Shown here: piece after piece, positions 1-11,359 of the stretch
Numbering within the stretch: the stretch's first letter is position 1
How the letters are laid out: every line of letters begins with the position of its first letter
Source: Glossina fuscipes
Lineage: Eukaryota > Arthropoda > Insecta > Diptera > Glossinidae
DNA: 64,000 nt
NCBI RefSeq assembly: GCF_014805625.2
Contig: NW_023998433.1
Location: 2,207,591-2,271,590 of the forward strand
Reading direction: 5' to 3'
The notes under the pieces: model-generated
Databases searched by the model: none
What the model was told of the DNA's origin: nothing
Seen by the model: only the letters and a program-made list of their open reading frames with translations
Position numbers and translations under genes: made by a program

Positions 1-1833
1 CCAATGTGTGAGTGAGGAGTAAGAGGAATCCATACATATGTGTGTAGACAAGTGCAACGTTGCTTTGCTAACTATTTGAAAACAATAACATTGTTAACGT
101 TTGATAAACACAATGTTTAGGTTTATTTTTCTGGTTTAATAAACACGTACATATAAGAACATTCTGTTGCATGCTAGTCTGTTGCTCTTGCTACTCTTTC
201 GACTCGTTTCAAAGTTAACCCGTTTGATACCAACAAGTTTATTAGCCGCGGTCACAAACATTGTTTCTCTCTTTCTTATTCTCTCAGTCTACTTTTTTCT
301 TCTCACCTTTGCAATAAATTTTCGAAACTGTTCACTCGCTAGATTATTATATGCCAAATTTTGTTTTGCTTTATCTGAATATTTTATATTTGTTATATAT
401 ACAATATATTATAGTAGCGTTATTTCTTTATAATTAAAACAGTGCAATGCAGTATAAAATGAAATAAAATCTTCTTAGAAATGTTATAAAAATGATATGA
501 TTTCTGCCTTACCCTTCGAGATAAATTGAATTTATTAATCATATATGATATCATATGTAAACATTCATATATCTATAATGTTTATTGAATATCGTGCATG
601 TGCATATACTATCTATGTATTTAAAGACTATACTAAACAAAATCATAAACAATTTATTGTTTGACTTTATATTCTTTTTCATATCAATCGAATAATGAGC
701 ACAACGAACAATGAGGACCGAAGCCTGAGATAATTAAATCATAAGCCATTAGCACAGTTGCATAAACCGACCACGACTTCATAACACATTAGATGAGTTT
801 AGTATTAAATTTGTTGTTGTAGGATGTTTTTCGCCGAGGGTTCCTTATTTTGGGAAAGTTTCTCATTTAATTATGAACAAGTGTGCATTTAAAAACTATG
901 TTGTAAATTTAAGAATCCTCTGGGCGTGACAAAAAAAAAACCCAATGAAAATTTTACAATATCATAACAAGTTTAGTTTTCTTACTACGCCCGCTTTCGT
1001 TTAAAATTGTCCACAGAGATGAACAATTAAATGCATGATGAAGAAATAAACTCGTCCGACTGTACTGTGCGATGTTTATGCACTAACGTAATGGAGAGTT
1101 GTGAAAAGTTGCGATGATTCAAATTTATTGATTTCGCAATTTTCCTATGGAGTGGATTAATTTGCTATCAATTTGTGGCGTATTTTCGAGATAATTTGAG
1201 TAAATTGGTTATCCTCTGCACGTGACTTAAGCAAAATAGCGTAAAATACCGCCTATCTTTTGAAAAATTCGTATTAGAGTATGGAAACTATAATAGGTCG
1301 TTCGATAGGCTTATTTCATGGAAAACTTGACTTTAAAACGTAGCTTCACATTATTACAAGTCCGGGCTGCATGAAACGATGGAACAACCTCGAGCTCACT
1401 TAAAAGTTAACTAAATTTGAAAATTATAAGGAACATGTAATTTGCTTGACTCACTGTACTGTTCGCCAAAGCAGCTCGTTAGAATCTTTTTTTTATGCTC
1501 TCTGTCAGATTAACATTAATACACATGCACAGGTGACCAATTTTCATATTATATTCTTTGTTTATATTTTATGATAAATAGGATTTAAAAAGCATTCACT
1601 TCAGTTTATTTCATTTCAAATAATCTTCAGCTAAAGTCTGGCACACATAGATATCGACAACGTAGCGCTGCAAATATAAGCGATCTTTGGAATTAAAAAA
1701 GAAAGTAAATGAAAAATTTTAAAATAAAACAAAAATTAATTGACATAAAATATTAATAAATATGTACATAAAGTGTAATAGTAATAGCTATTAAATAATT
1801 AATTTGAAGTTATTTTTTAATTTAAAAGTCTAG
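1..1833. other. 5' flank of gene A, no recognised gene
   Basis: AT-rich DNA upstream of the first acid phosphatase exon. The only ORF of note (167-433, 88 codons) is leucine/phenylalanine-rich, matches no family I know and is what AT-rich DNA gives by chance. I see no tRNA, no exon with homology and no clear TATA/initiator pair, so the promoter and any 5' untranslated exon of gene A cannot be placed. Confidence 0.6.
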
Positions 1834-4800
1834 ATGATTCTTCATTTCTCTCGTAAACAATTTTTCATATTCGCGGGGTTGAGCTTAATGGCAATTTTTC
1901 TAATTTGGATTTTCTACGTGACCACAAAGACTAAATTAAAATATCAATGTTTTAATACAAAAGTGGATACCGGCCAATCAACGTTGGAATTGGTACATAT
2001 TGTAAGTTTTTATTTTTACATAATTTTAATTACAAACTTTTTAAATAACAGAAACCGCATAGTTCTAAAGGGGATGTAGACATTTTTACCGCAGCTTCCA
2101 TTACAAAAGAATTAATATTCATTTTGTACGATGAAGATTTCGAGCTGCAACTTGACAATTGCAAAAAACAAACTCCCGACCCTAGAATACGCAAAAAGTC
2201 TCAATGTGGTCTTTATTAAGGAATTACGATCTATGCGTTCTTTGATTTGAATGTTAATAAAGGGAAGCAGTTTTTGTCAAATATTATATTTTCCGTTGTA
2301 TATCCAATGAATAGAGAGAATAGAGGAAAAAAGTTATAATAACTTATATTTTGAGCTTTTTTAGTTCCAACACCTAATACATTTCAAAAGGTTCAAAATT
2401 ACGTTACGTTCATCTATTATACTTAATAATGAAGCTCCTGATTTTTATTAAATTCTTGATAATCTTTGGTATCCGAGACACTAAGTTTTTTATATATTTT
2501 TGACCTGTTTGAAATTTAAATCTTCATTTATCCACTTTTGTTGAGAGTTTTGAGAATCGTTGAGAATTAACGTCAAGTACAGCGCGACAGGTTGAAAGTT
2601 TAATGATAAAGAATGAATTAACAAAGATTACCATTATCTGATCTATGAGCATATCCCTAAAAACTAATTATCTAAGACAGACTATATGAAAATATTTTTA
2701 TAAGGAACTTATGCCTCTTTAAAAGTATCTCTCTCGACTACAAAATTGTCCAAATAGATTATCTCTTTCTGATTTTCCAGAAATTTTGAAAACGAACTCG
2801 TATTTTTACATTTTGGCACATTGCGACATTATTTGATTTAATTGCGTCTGTTTTTGTTTTTGAGTGGCGCTTTCCAGTGATCGGCCAGCTCATAATACAT
2901 TGTAATCAGCTCAATCTCTATCATATACAGAATATCATCAATAATCGATTCTATTTGTCTTTTTCTCTTATTTGTTCAGTTTCGTTGACGTTAATGGTTC
3001 GACTGGCTTGAATCACAATAGCATATATGTTCATAATTTAGTGCGTTACTCGAAAATCATCTTTTTTTTTTTTTTTTTTTTTTTTGTAATATAACTTAAG
3101 CTAACTTAAGACTCAAAAGTGCGACATTGCTTTGGCTTTGCGTTCAAACATTTACTACCGCTTGGAATTTACAGTCACTGGCTTATTGCGGGCAGATTTT
3201 TTGCCTAGTAATTTCCTAGTTAATATTATATACTCGCTAAGTTTTGTTCTCTTATGACTAATAGCTAATATAGGCAGGCAAAGAGAAGGAGATCGAGGAC
3301 GAAATCAATCGAGAAAGTAAAGTTGAACAAAAATATATATCTATTTCATGGGGATTATGGGATGTATTTGTTTAAAAAGCGGAAAAAGAAGTGCAATATG
3401 GTTTCATCTTTTGATCAATGGTATAAAAATATTTAACCAATTTTTGCTATTGCTATTGGATAAGTTCGAAGTCCACATGCAAAAATCTAGTCGTTTAAAA
3501 AGTCATGTTTAAAAAAGCCACATAAAAAATATAAGATATTCGAGAGAAAAAGTTATGCACAAGTCTTACATAAAAGATAAATACTTTGATTTGCTTATTG
3601 TAAAGGTCCTTCTAAAATGTCTGTAACGCTAACTTATTTAAACTGAGTTCGTTCACTTTTAATCATATGTCCATTAATATCATTTTGTGCAATTTTCTTA
3701 AACCTTAACCTTAAGCAATAAAAATATAATAAAAGGAAAGAATAAGAAGAAGAACGAAAGTTCGGTTCAATATATGGCGAATAAATCTTTTATTGCCTGC
3801 TGACCCTAGGAATAATTGACACAGATACAACTTTATTTCTTAACGCTTTCATAGATTTTTGTATACTTTTTAGGCTTAGCAGTAAGCTAATTGCAATTAG
3901 AATTTCCGTAGACATTTTTACTGCATTTTGGGTCGAGGTTGATTTTATATTATTTAGTTATGTCAACTTTTTGGCTATAGTGATTTTATATTATAATCTG
4001 ATCACACCCAGAGTCGATTTTTAGAATTAAGGCGAATTGTGTATACCTGAAACTTCGACTGGAGATAGGGATCTGGCTGAGACCATTTAAATGCTTTTAA
4101 TATACGTTGTGCCCCAGGGATGCACATATAAAAGCAACGGATCAAATTTTAGGATAAATTAAATATGAAATGGGGAAGATGTTTTTGCAGTTGCAAAAGC
4201 TAAGCACAGATTTTCATAAAAAATATAAACAGTCTCTGATTAGTGAAGAAGAGCTTTTTTAATGACATTTTGTTACTTGCTTTCAGGTCATGCGTCATGG
4301 ACCTCGTACTCCTGTCGACACGTACCCAAATGATCCATATCTAAAGAATAAATTTGAACCTATTGGCTGGGGTCATATAACCAATGTGAGTATTAATGAG
4401 AAAAGCATCAGTTTAAAGTATCCTAATCAGCCTAATCCTTGTAGAAAGGTAAACGTGAACTTTACGATCTCGGTGTTTTATTAAAACGACGTTATGGTAA
4501 ACTTTTGGATCCCTATTATACACCAGACGTGAGTTTACTTATTTTTAGGGATTCGAAGGAAAAGTAAACTTAAAATATTTATAGAAAATATATGCTCAAG
4601 CTACAGCCTCACCACGAGCGATGATGACATTGTCCACGATTTTAGCTGGTATGCTACCACCATTGAATACTGCGATGGATTGGTTAAGTGGGTTCAATTG
4701 GCAACCGATACCAATATTTTCAGAACCTTTGGACCAAGATTCGGTATTTGCAGAGTTATACAAACTCATTCATTCATTTTCTCTTCAAAAATTTTTTAAA

Positions 4801-5673
4801 ATTAAAAAAAATAAATAAAATCATAGTTACTTTTAGTACGCACGCCCTGTCCGCGATACTTTGAGGCACGCGAAGAGGTTTTACAATTGCCAGAAGTTAA
4901 ACTGGAAATGCTTAAATATCATAATTTGTTTAGAAATCTAACGGAAATCACCGGGATGGAAGTAAGCAACGCAGAACATGTCAACTCCTTATACATCACT
5001 TTAGAAGCGGAAGTAAGAATTATGTTGGAAAAAAAGGAATTATTGTTAAGTGTAACCTTTCCAAAATTTAGAAAGATTTTAGTTTACCTTTACCTGCATG
5101 GACTCAAGATTACTTCCCCGAGAAAATGCAATTCTTAGCTGAAGAAAGTTATATTTATAATGCATACACTAAAGAAATGCAAAAAATTAAAGGCGGTCCA
5201 TTCCTCAAAAAAATGTTTGATGAAATGCTAAAGAAACGTGATAATAAATTAAAGCCATTGGACCGAAAATTATTCATTTACACCGGTCACGATTGGACGG
5301 TGGGAAATATATTAATGGCTTTGCAAATATGGCAAAGACAAATGCCACGATTCTCAGTAATGGCCATTTTCGAATTACATAAGCATTCGAAGACGGGTGA
5401 CTATTATGTAGAGGTGAAGCAAGCATAAGCTAAAAAGAAAAACATTAATAATTAATTTTAATTAACTAATTTGTCTCCCTTAAGATTTTCCTACGTAATA
5501 GTAAAGAAGGCTGTTTACAACAACTACAAGTGCCCCGTTGCGAACTGAAGTGTCCTCTAGATAAATTAATTGCTTTTAGTCATGATGTTCTACCTAATGA
5601 TTTATATGCAGAACGTTGCAAGCCAAAGAATGCTAGCTTTACCGAACCACCGCCCAGGTTAATTGATCAGTAA
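1834..5673 (+). CDS. Acid phosphatase, gene A (histidine phosphatase family, venom acid phosphatase Acph-1-like)
   Basis: Coding exons are 1834-2001, 4287-4385, 4445-4528, 4585-4743, 4827-5012, 5072-5413 and 5485-5673 (stop TAA), giving 408 aa. All introns are GT..AG and phase 0. The family hydrolyses orthophosphate monoesters at acid pH through a phosphohistidine intermediate. Visible active-site residues are R59-H60-G-P-R63-T-P at the start of exon 2 (H60 nucleophile), R128 in exon 4 (ASPRAMM), and H305-D306 in YTGHDW of exon 6 (D306 proton donor). Cysteines occur in TPCPRY, RCELKCPL and ERCKPK; NLT (exon 5) and NAS (exon 7) are possible N-glycosylation sites. Residues 8-30 form a hydrophobic segment after Arg/Lys, so this could be an uncleaved signal anchor or a signal peptide. 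There is no C-terminal membrane segment. A TAG directly precedes the start ATG in frame, which supports that start. Length is normal for the family. Substrate and tissue are unknown. Confidence 0.93.
2002..4286 (+). other. Intron 1 of gene A
   Basis: Intron of 2285 nt in phase 0, lying between LELVHI and VMRHGP, two codons before the catalytic RHG. It holds a T24 run at 3062-3085 and otherwise AT-rich DNA in which I recognise nothing. The remaining introns of gene A are only 56-83 nt. Intron 4 (4744-4826) ends in an A-rich tract rather than a pyrimidine tract. Confidence 0.8.
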
Positions 5674-5827
5674 TTATCATACGTGTATGAAAAAATTATA
5701 TGATAATTGCTTCAAAACAGTATTATTATACTAAACATAATTACTTGTTAATTTATATGTAATGCATGGTGTACGAGAAAATTAAATGTATATGTGAGTT
5801 TCTGTCTATGGCATATGGTTTTTTGTT

Positions 5828-5833
5828 AATAAA
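5828..5833 (+). terminator. Candidate poly-A signal of gene A
   Basis: AATAAA lies 155 nt after the gene A stop codon and is followed by T-rich sequence. It is the first canonical hexamer downstream. The ATTAAA near 5780 is an alternative. The assignment rests on position alone. Confidence 0.4.
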
Positions 5834-6519
5834 TTTTTTCTGTTTTCAATCTCTATTATATTCAATAGCTTTTGATTTAATCTACGATTTACTAATTAAG
5901 GTGGCCAGATAATTGTCAATGAATATGCTCAGATGAGTAAAAATTTTTGGCCACTCAACTTGATAAAGCTTTTTTTAAGTTTACATTAGATAAGAGAGAG
6001 ATAAGTTATATTAGATTAAAGAAGATAAATTTATATAGAAAAATATTAAATAAAGTTTATTCAATGCGTAATGCATTGAAACTTTGCAGTAATATAAATA
6101 CTATCATCAACGGATTTGTATCAGCAAGTATTTACTACCTCGGACAATGAGAAACTCTATGCAAGGTACATAAGGGAGGAATTAAAAAGAATTTTATATC
6201 GCATATCATTTTAACTTTGAATGTAATTGGTCTTCTGACCAAATCTTATATGTTTAAGCTTTAAATACTTTTAAAAACCAAATCTCTTTTACGTGCTCTT
6301 AGAATTTTGCCATTATAAGTTTTGAGATTTTTAAATTCTGGAACCTTATAGTAATGGCATGTTGTTACCATATAGGTAAAATGGGTATACTGGTATGTAG
6401 TGATACCATAATAGTCTTCATCTTCTCCTTTTAGACGAAAGGCAACAACTTTTAGACGATTAGAAACATCTACAGAAGTTTTAAAGTGCATCTTAGCATT
6501 TCAAAAGTATAGTTACTTT
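5834..6519. other. Gene A to repeat spacer
   Basis: AT-rich spacer. A 76-codon ORF on the minus strand (6491-6261) has a charged, tyrosine-rich composition and abuts the DINE-like repeat. I do not recognise it and there is no independent sign that it is a gene. Confidence 0.4.
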
Positions 6520-7299
6520 GTTATACCCTCCATCTTTCAGTGAAAGGTGTATTCATTTTGTCGAAACGTTTGCAACGGCCAGAAGGAAGCATCAGAGGCC
6601 GCGAAAAGAAAACATTTTCTCAAATTCTAAATCGATTTAAACATGTCCGTCTATTCATCTGCAAAATTAAATCGCAAAAACATTAGAAGTTCTTGCATGC
6701 AGATTGGTATTGAAAATGGGCAAAAACGGTGAAAGAACACGCCCACAATACAATGTATACTGAGAACACCTCTGTTTTTCAAAAGGAATTAAAAGTTGAT
6801 TTTTTTGCTCATTACTTATAAACTGTAGCAAATAAATTTACAAAAATTTCGACGCATATTCTATTGGCGATGCTGTAGCAATTGCGTACACAACGAAAAA
6901 AAATTGACCACACCTACCCAATATTATAGTGTGTTAAAATTTAATTATTCTTTCAATACTTCTGTAACGCGCAGAGACAAGCTTCAAAATTCCCATAAGG
7001 TGCATAAATTCTTGGCCGTCTGCCCATCTGTTGGATGGCGCAATTTTGTAACATTTGTGGTAAACATTCTCCTGTTAGCGAAAATGCAGTTATCGCCTAT
7101 AAATTTGCAAAAGAGATTCGAATCGACCTAAACGTTCCAAAAGAAACGCCTTCAAAGTTCATATGTCTATACGATAAAAACTTTTATTTTGAAAATAGTA
7201 AAAAACAGCTGCGGAAACTTCATATTATAGAGCATAAAAATTTCGTTCTTTTACTTCTTTTGCTTTGTTTAGGAGAACGATGATGGCTTACTTGTTTTT
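6520..7299 (+). repeat. DINE-1/Helentron-like interspersed repeat, copy 1
   Basis: About 780 nt. It starts near ATACCCTCC (6522) and ends CTTACTTGTTTT. In order it contains GTATTCATTTTGTCGAAACG, ATGTCCGTCTATTCATC, GGTAAACATTCTCC, and a run leading to AGGAGAACGATGATGG. The reverse complement of the copy at 34624-35500 and the copy at 50160-50482 share these blocks in the same order. The conserved blocks resemble the Drosophila DINE-1 family, a non-autonomous rolling-circle element. This copy has lost the terminal hairpin present in the others. The short ORFs inside it (for example 7035-7283) are by-products of the repeat. Confidence 0.6.
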
Positions 7300-8217
7300 G
7301 CATTTCTTTCAAGTGTTACGTAGTCCGATATCGGGGAAATAGTTTACTTTTGAGCACCTTGTACTCATATTCGTTCGTAACGTTTTCTGCAACAGAAGTT
7401 TTCAAGATGAAGATTCACACGCCATTCCTTCTCCCCACCCCTCTCTTTCTAAAAACTTTGCTGATCGCCATCATTCCCTGGCTACCCGTTTAGAGAAAAA
7501 AAGGAAAAAAGAATGCACATGTATTGTCGCGTATTTTTGGCAACACTAATCCTTTCAAGCTATGCTATCGCTCTGGTGCAAAGTATAATCGGTGAGAATC
7601 ATAGATAGCTAAGACCGAAAGTAAACATTGTGACATTTGTTAATTCAGTCAGAATTAAAGAAGTCTTGAAAATGAGCCAACATTTTGACACAAATATTTA
7701 TATGTTGCAATATTGCTCCTACCGATTGAATATGCTTAATCAAAATCATCAGCATACATAAGGTTCGCTCATAAATATCAAAATTTCATTTTAATTTTTA
7801 TTTTATTTCATTTATTAATTTATTAAGTAAATATAGAGCCGTAGGCCTATTACCTACTTACATAGACACATTTTATGTGCAAAAAGAAACTACAACATAA
7901 ATGAATATGCAAGTCAGCTAAATGACTGCAAATGTAACTATCTGACTCAATAAATTCCGTAATCATCAATTCCTACCGGCAACAAAGTATGAGTTACGAG
8001 TTGAGTAGTGTAGTCAATTTTCTTCTAAACGTATTCAAGGCATCATCAAGCCATTTCACCGTAAAAGATTTTGCGGCTGGTGAGTTATCATAATAAAACC
8101 ACATTTTTCCAACTCATAAAGAGTTCTATTCGTTTTAGAGAATTGCAGTTGCTTTATTAAAATACTTGAGGAACCAGATTAAACGATTTGGTAAAAGCAG
8201 ATAAACAACCTGAATTT
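7300..8217. other. Spacer, nothing recognised
   Basis: AT-rich DNA between the DINE-like copy and the LINE relic. I find no coding, RNA or tandem-repeat signal here. Confidence 0.5.
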
Positions 8218-8664
8218 TTAATAACCGGGGAGATAATCGGGAAAGGAGAACTTTGAGAAAGCATGAACAGAGAAGGAGATGTGCTCTCTAAGTGAGACAT
8301 TAAAAGCAAAGCGTCTTGTATGGTTAATAATACTTTGAAGCCTACCTAAGTTAGGTCTTGGGCGCCCAGAAAAGGTTTCAAAACAATAATTAACAAGGAA
8401 GCGTATGCGCAATGTAATGTTTAAAGGGTATAGACAGATATAGCTTTAGATTACACAATTTTCGGAGCGTAAGATAAGCTTTAGCAGATGGGCGCCAATA
8501 TTGAGTTGGCGATCAAGAATTACCACAAGACAAGCCATTGAATCTACAAGATCAGTGGAATACCCTGATATTTTTACATTGAGATTGAATGACCCGGCTT
8601 GAAGAGAGTTGAAAAGTAAGGCTTTCGTCTTACTGGAGTTAATATGAAGCATATTATCTATCAT
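8218..8664 (-). mobile_element. Non-LTR retrotransposon (jockey-like LINE) reverse-transcriptase C-terminal relic
   Basis: Two minus-strand frames together read like the C-terminal part of a LINE reverse transcriptase. The first (8664-8446) has LHINSSKTKALLFNS and later LDRQLNIGAHL, matching the usual IN-x-x-K-T-K-x-L-x-F and LDRxLSFxxHL blocks. The second (8412-8218) has GRLQSIINHTRRFAFNV then LREHISFSVHAF, matching the thumb/connection region (LQxxLNxxxRFxxN, R-x-HIS). A frameshift and a short out-of-frame stretch separate the two. The catalytic YADD motif and the endonuclease domain are not present, so this is a dead 5'-truncated fragment. The clade call is from motif recall. Confidence 0.75.
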
Positions 8665-10142
8665 TTACAAGTTCACAATTGGCAAAGGTTCGTTAATACT
8701 GTTTTCAAAAGAATGCAAATTGCTTGCATTATCTTCATTAGACGCTGAATGTATTTTTTCTGATTTTTACAATGTGCGATTTTGTTGAGCAAAGAACTAT
8801 CAATCGGTTATGAAACGGATATTACGGAAAATGATGCGAGGATCTACGCATACGTCCCGGGAACAACCGATAAATCACGCGAATGTCTAGCCAAGACTGG
8901 AAAAACCCTCGATGTTGTCGCTATCATTGTTCTCATCGGGTAATTCTTGAAGATTCATAAATTCATTTTGCATATTTCTTATTTTAACCACTTTCGCAAT
9001 AAATTCAATATAATACCACAACAATAAACGAAACAAGAACTGCATTGAATTAATTTAGTTTAGTTTAGCGTGTCAGGTGAAACTGTGAACTCAAAAATTC
9101 GCAATATTTTCCGCTTGAACCACTTTCATAATTATTAGTGCCGTGGGTGTTATATACATACTATTCCTGTCCGAGTACTAAACTAAACGCTGAAAAATGT
9201 GAGGTACGTGAGTAGGTAAGTTTTTTTCTAAAGTGCAGATTTTGTAGATAAACCGCTTCAAAGTTTTTGCAGTATATTGCATATCTTGCCGGATGCGTTA
9301 TTGCGTTGCATGCATCTAAACGCAATGTCGATGCTTTACAGACTTTTTATTTCAGTAAGAGCTGTAAGTAGTTATTGTCTACCCATTCTACAACAATCTC
9401 TTTGAATATATTTCATGTATTCGTTCGTTTATGTTAGGTAATGTGGTGTTAATATTGCTATATGCAGATCATTAGTTGAGATGTCATACATAGATCAATT
9501 ATATATCCTCGTGTAACATCGCTATTCATTTGTAGATAATTGTTTACACAATGAATGATCGGCACTATTTGTGTGTAGTGCCGCTTGAATCGGATGCCGG
9601 TTATTAGAGGGTGAAAAACATACGCGGAATTTTCCAGAGTTTACATTGTTAAATGGTAGCTAGCAACTTATTTTACTGTGCAACATGATTCATTGTGGTT
9701 TTAAGGTCGTAGTCTATTTCTGATATTGTCTCTATTTTTTTCGAGAATAACGAATTTATTGCGTGATAACGTTAAATAAGCTAGTTGTGTGTATAGGGTA
9801 AAGTTGCGACTAGAATTGTTTTTTACAAAGAGTAAGATGAATGCGCCAATTAAAAGCTCAATGCAGTCGACTTTAATATATTCGTCTGATTAACGCATTT
9901 GAACTTGAAGCCTAATTTCGGATTCAGGCTTTCTACTAATTCTAATTTCTCAGCTGTGGAGCTAGTATAGCTTTGTAGTTATTAATTTGCGAATACGCTA
10001 CAATAAATGATATGTAAATACATTTGCTTCATAAACAAAAAGCAAACATAAGAAAAATGATGACATGTTACGAAGGAATTACGTTAATTATTTCGAAATT
10101 AATTTTTAATTGGTTTCACTGTATTTAACTGTGAAATATTCG

Positions 10143-10173
<31 letters not shown>

Positions 10174-11359
10174 GATATTCATGAGAGAGCGATTGTTCTT
10201 CACTAATTCTATTTTAAATTTTAATAAACAATCAACATTATTTTATTTACTTTTCAAAGAAAACATAATTGAAATATTATAAGAAATTAAACCTGCTTAT
10301 ATATAGGTAAATTACTACGCTAATAAACAACTATCCTCAATCATAGTTGTATTTCCTTATTGAAACTAGTGGTTAGTTAATACGAGAGATACACTCATTT
10401 TGTGCGAAATTTTGAAGAGTTTATTGAAGTTTCTCCGTCAGGCATTTGTAAGCATTTTTGCATTTTTCCACAAATGCTTAAACAAATGTTCAAACAAGTT
10501 TTCAAATGAATAGTTGCAACATGTTGCAAGCATTGCTATTAATGGAAAAGTAGTGATATTTTGAATTTTTCTCGATTTAGTTTTGACAGTTGAGCAATAT
10601 TTTGTGGCTGAATCATGATTAATTTAAGGATATATGCACGAGTCTTTTCTTTGTCTATTTCATCTCCTGCTGTTCCTTTAATATAGGACAAACGGACAGA
10701 TGGACATAAAAACGGGTATAGTGAACTTGGCAAAATATCTCACATTTATTAAGAATATAGACAGTTTTGGTAAGAATTTCTAGCTGACGCAAGTGAAATG
10801 AGAAAATTTAATGCGCCCTACCTTCTACGCCTGCTAGAAAATTGTTCATTGCACCTATTGTGCGCTTTTGTACGCAATTGAGTATTTCTCACATCTATGG
10901 GTTTTTTATAAAAAATATTTGTTATTTAAATATTAAATTATTTTGTGAATAATTTTAGAATAACACTAGAATAATTTTCCCCTGAATAAGTTATTCAAAA
11001 TCTAAACATGGTTCGTTATGTGTGTAATAGAATGTAAGGTGAAGACTCAAGTGCCCGATAGCATCACAGACAGAGTACAATTAAAAAATAACTTTCGCAC
11101 ATAAATGGGTAACAAAACCAAACATTTTTCGTCTATGTATAGATATATGTTTTTGTATGATGGAGTTGTACGTGCAATTTTAACAGAAAACAGCATTGCT
11201 TGACTAGTTGCGGCCGGTGGCGACTGACGCTGGTGGTAACTTACTGAATGCCTTTCATATACCTCAATTGCGGTTGATTTAGGCTCACACTTAGTTCTGA
11301 TCTGTTGTCTCATAAACACCGAAAACTGGAAGAACAAGAACAAGAAAAAAAGCAAACAA
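8665..11359. other. 5' flank of gene B
   Basis: AT-rich spacer with a T26 run at 10143-10168. A stretch near 10680-10720 (GACAAACGGACAGATGGACA) resembles the GACxGACGGAC block of DINE-like repeats but is too short to call. No gene is recognised and the gene B promoter cannot be placed. Confidence 0.5.

Noticed and set aside
7035..7283. Small CxxCG-containing ORF resembling a zinc-finger or ZAD protein
   Set aside because: The same nucleotides recur in other DINE-like copies at 34.6, 50.2 and 55.0 kb where the frame is broken, so the apparent protein conservation is repeat DNA conservation.
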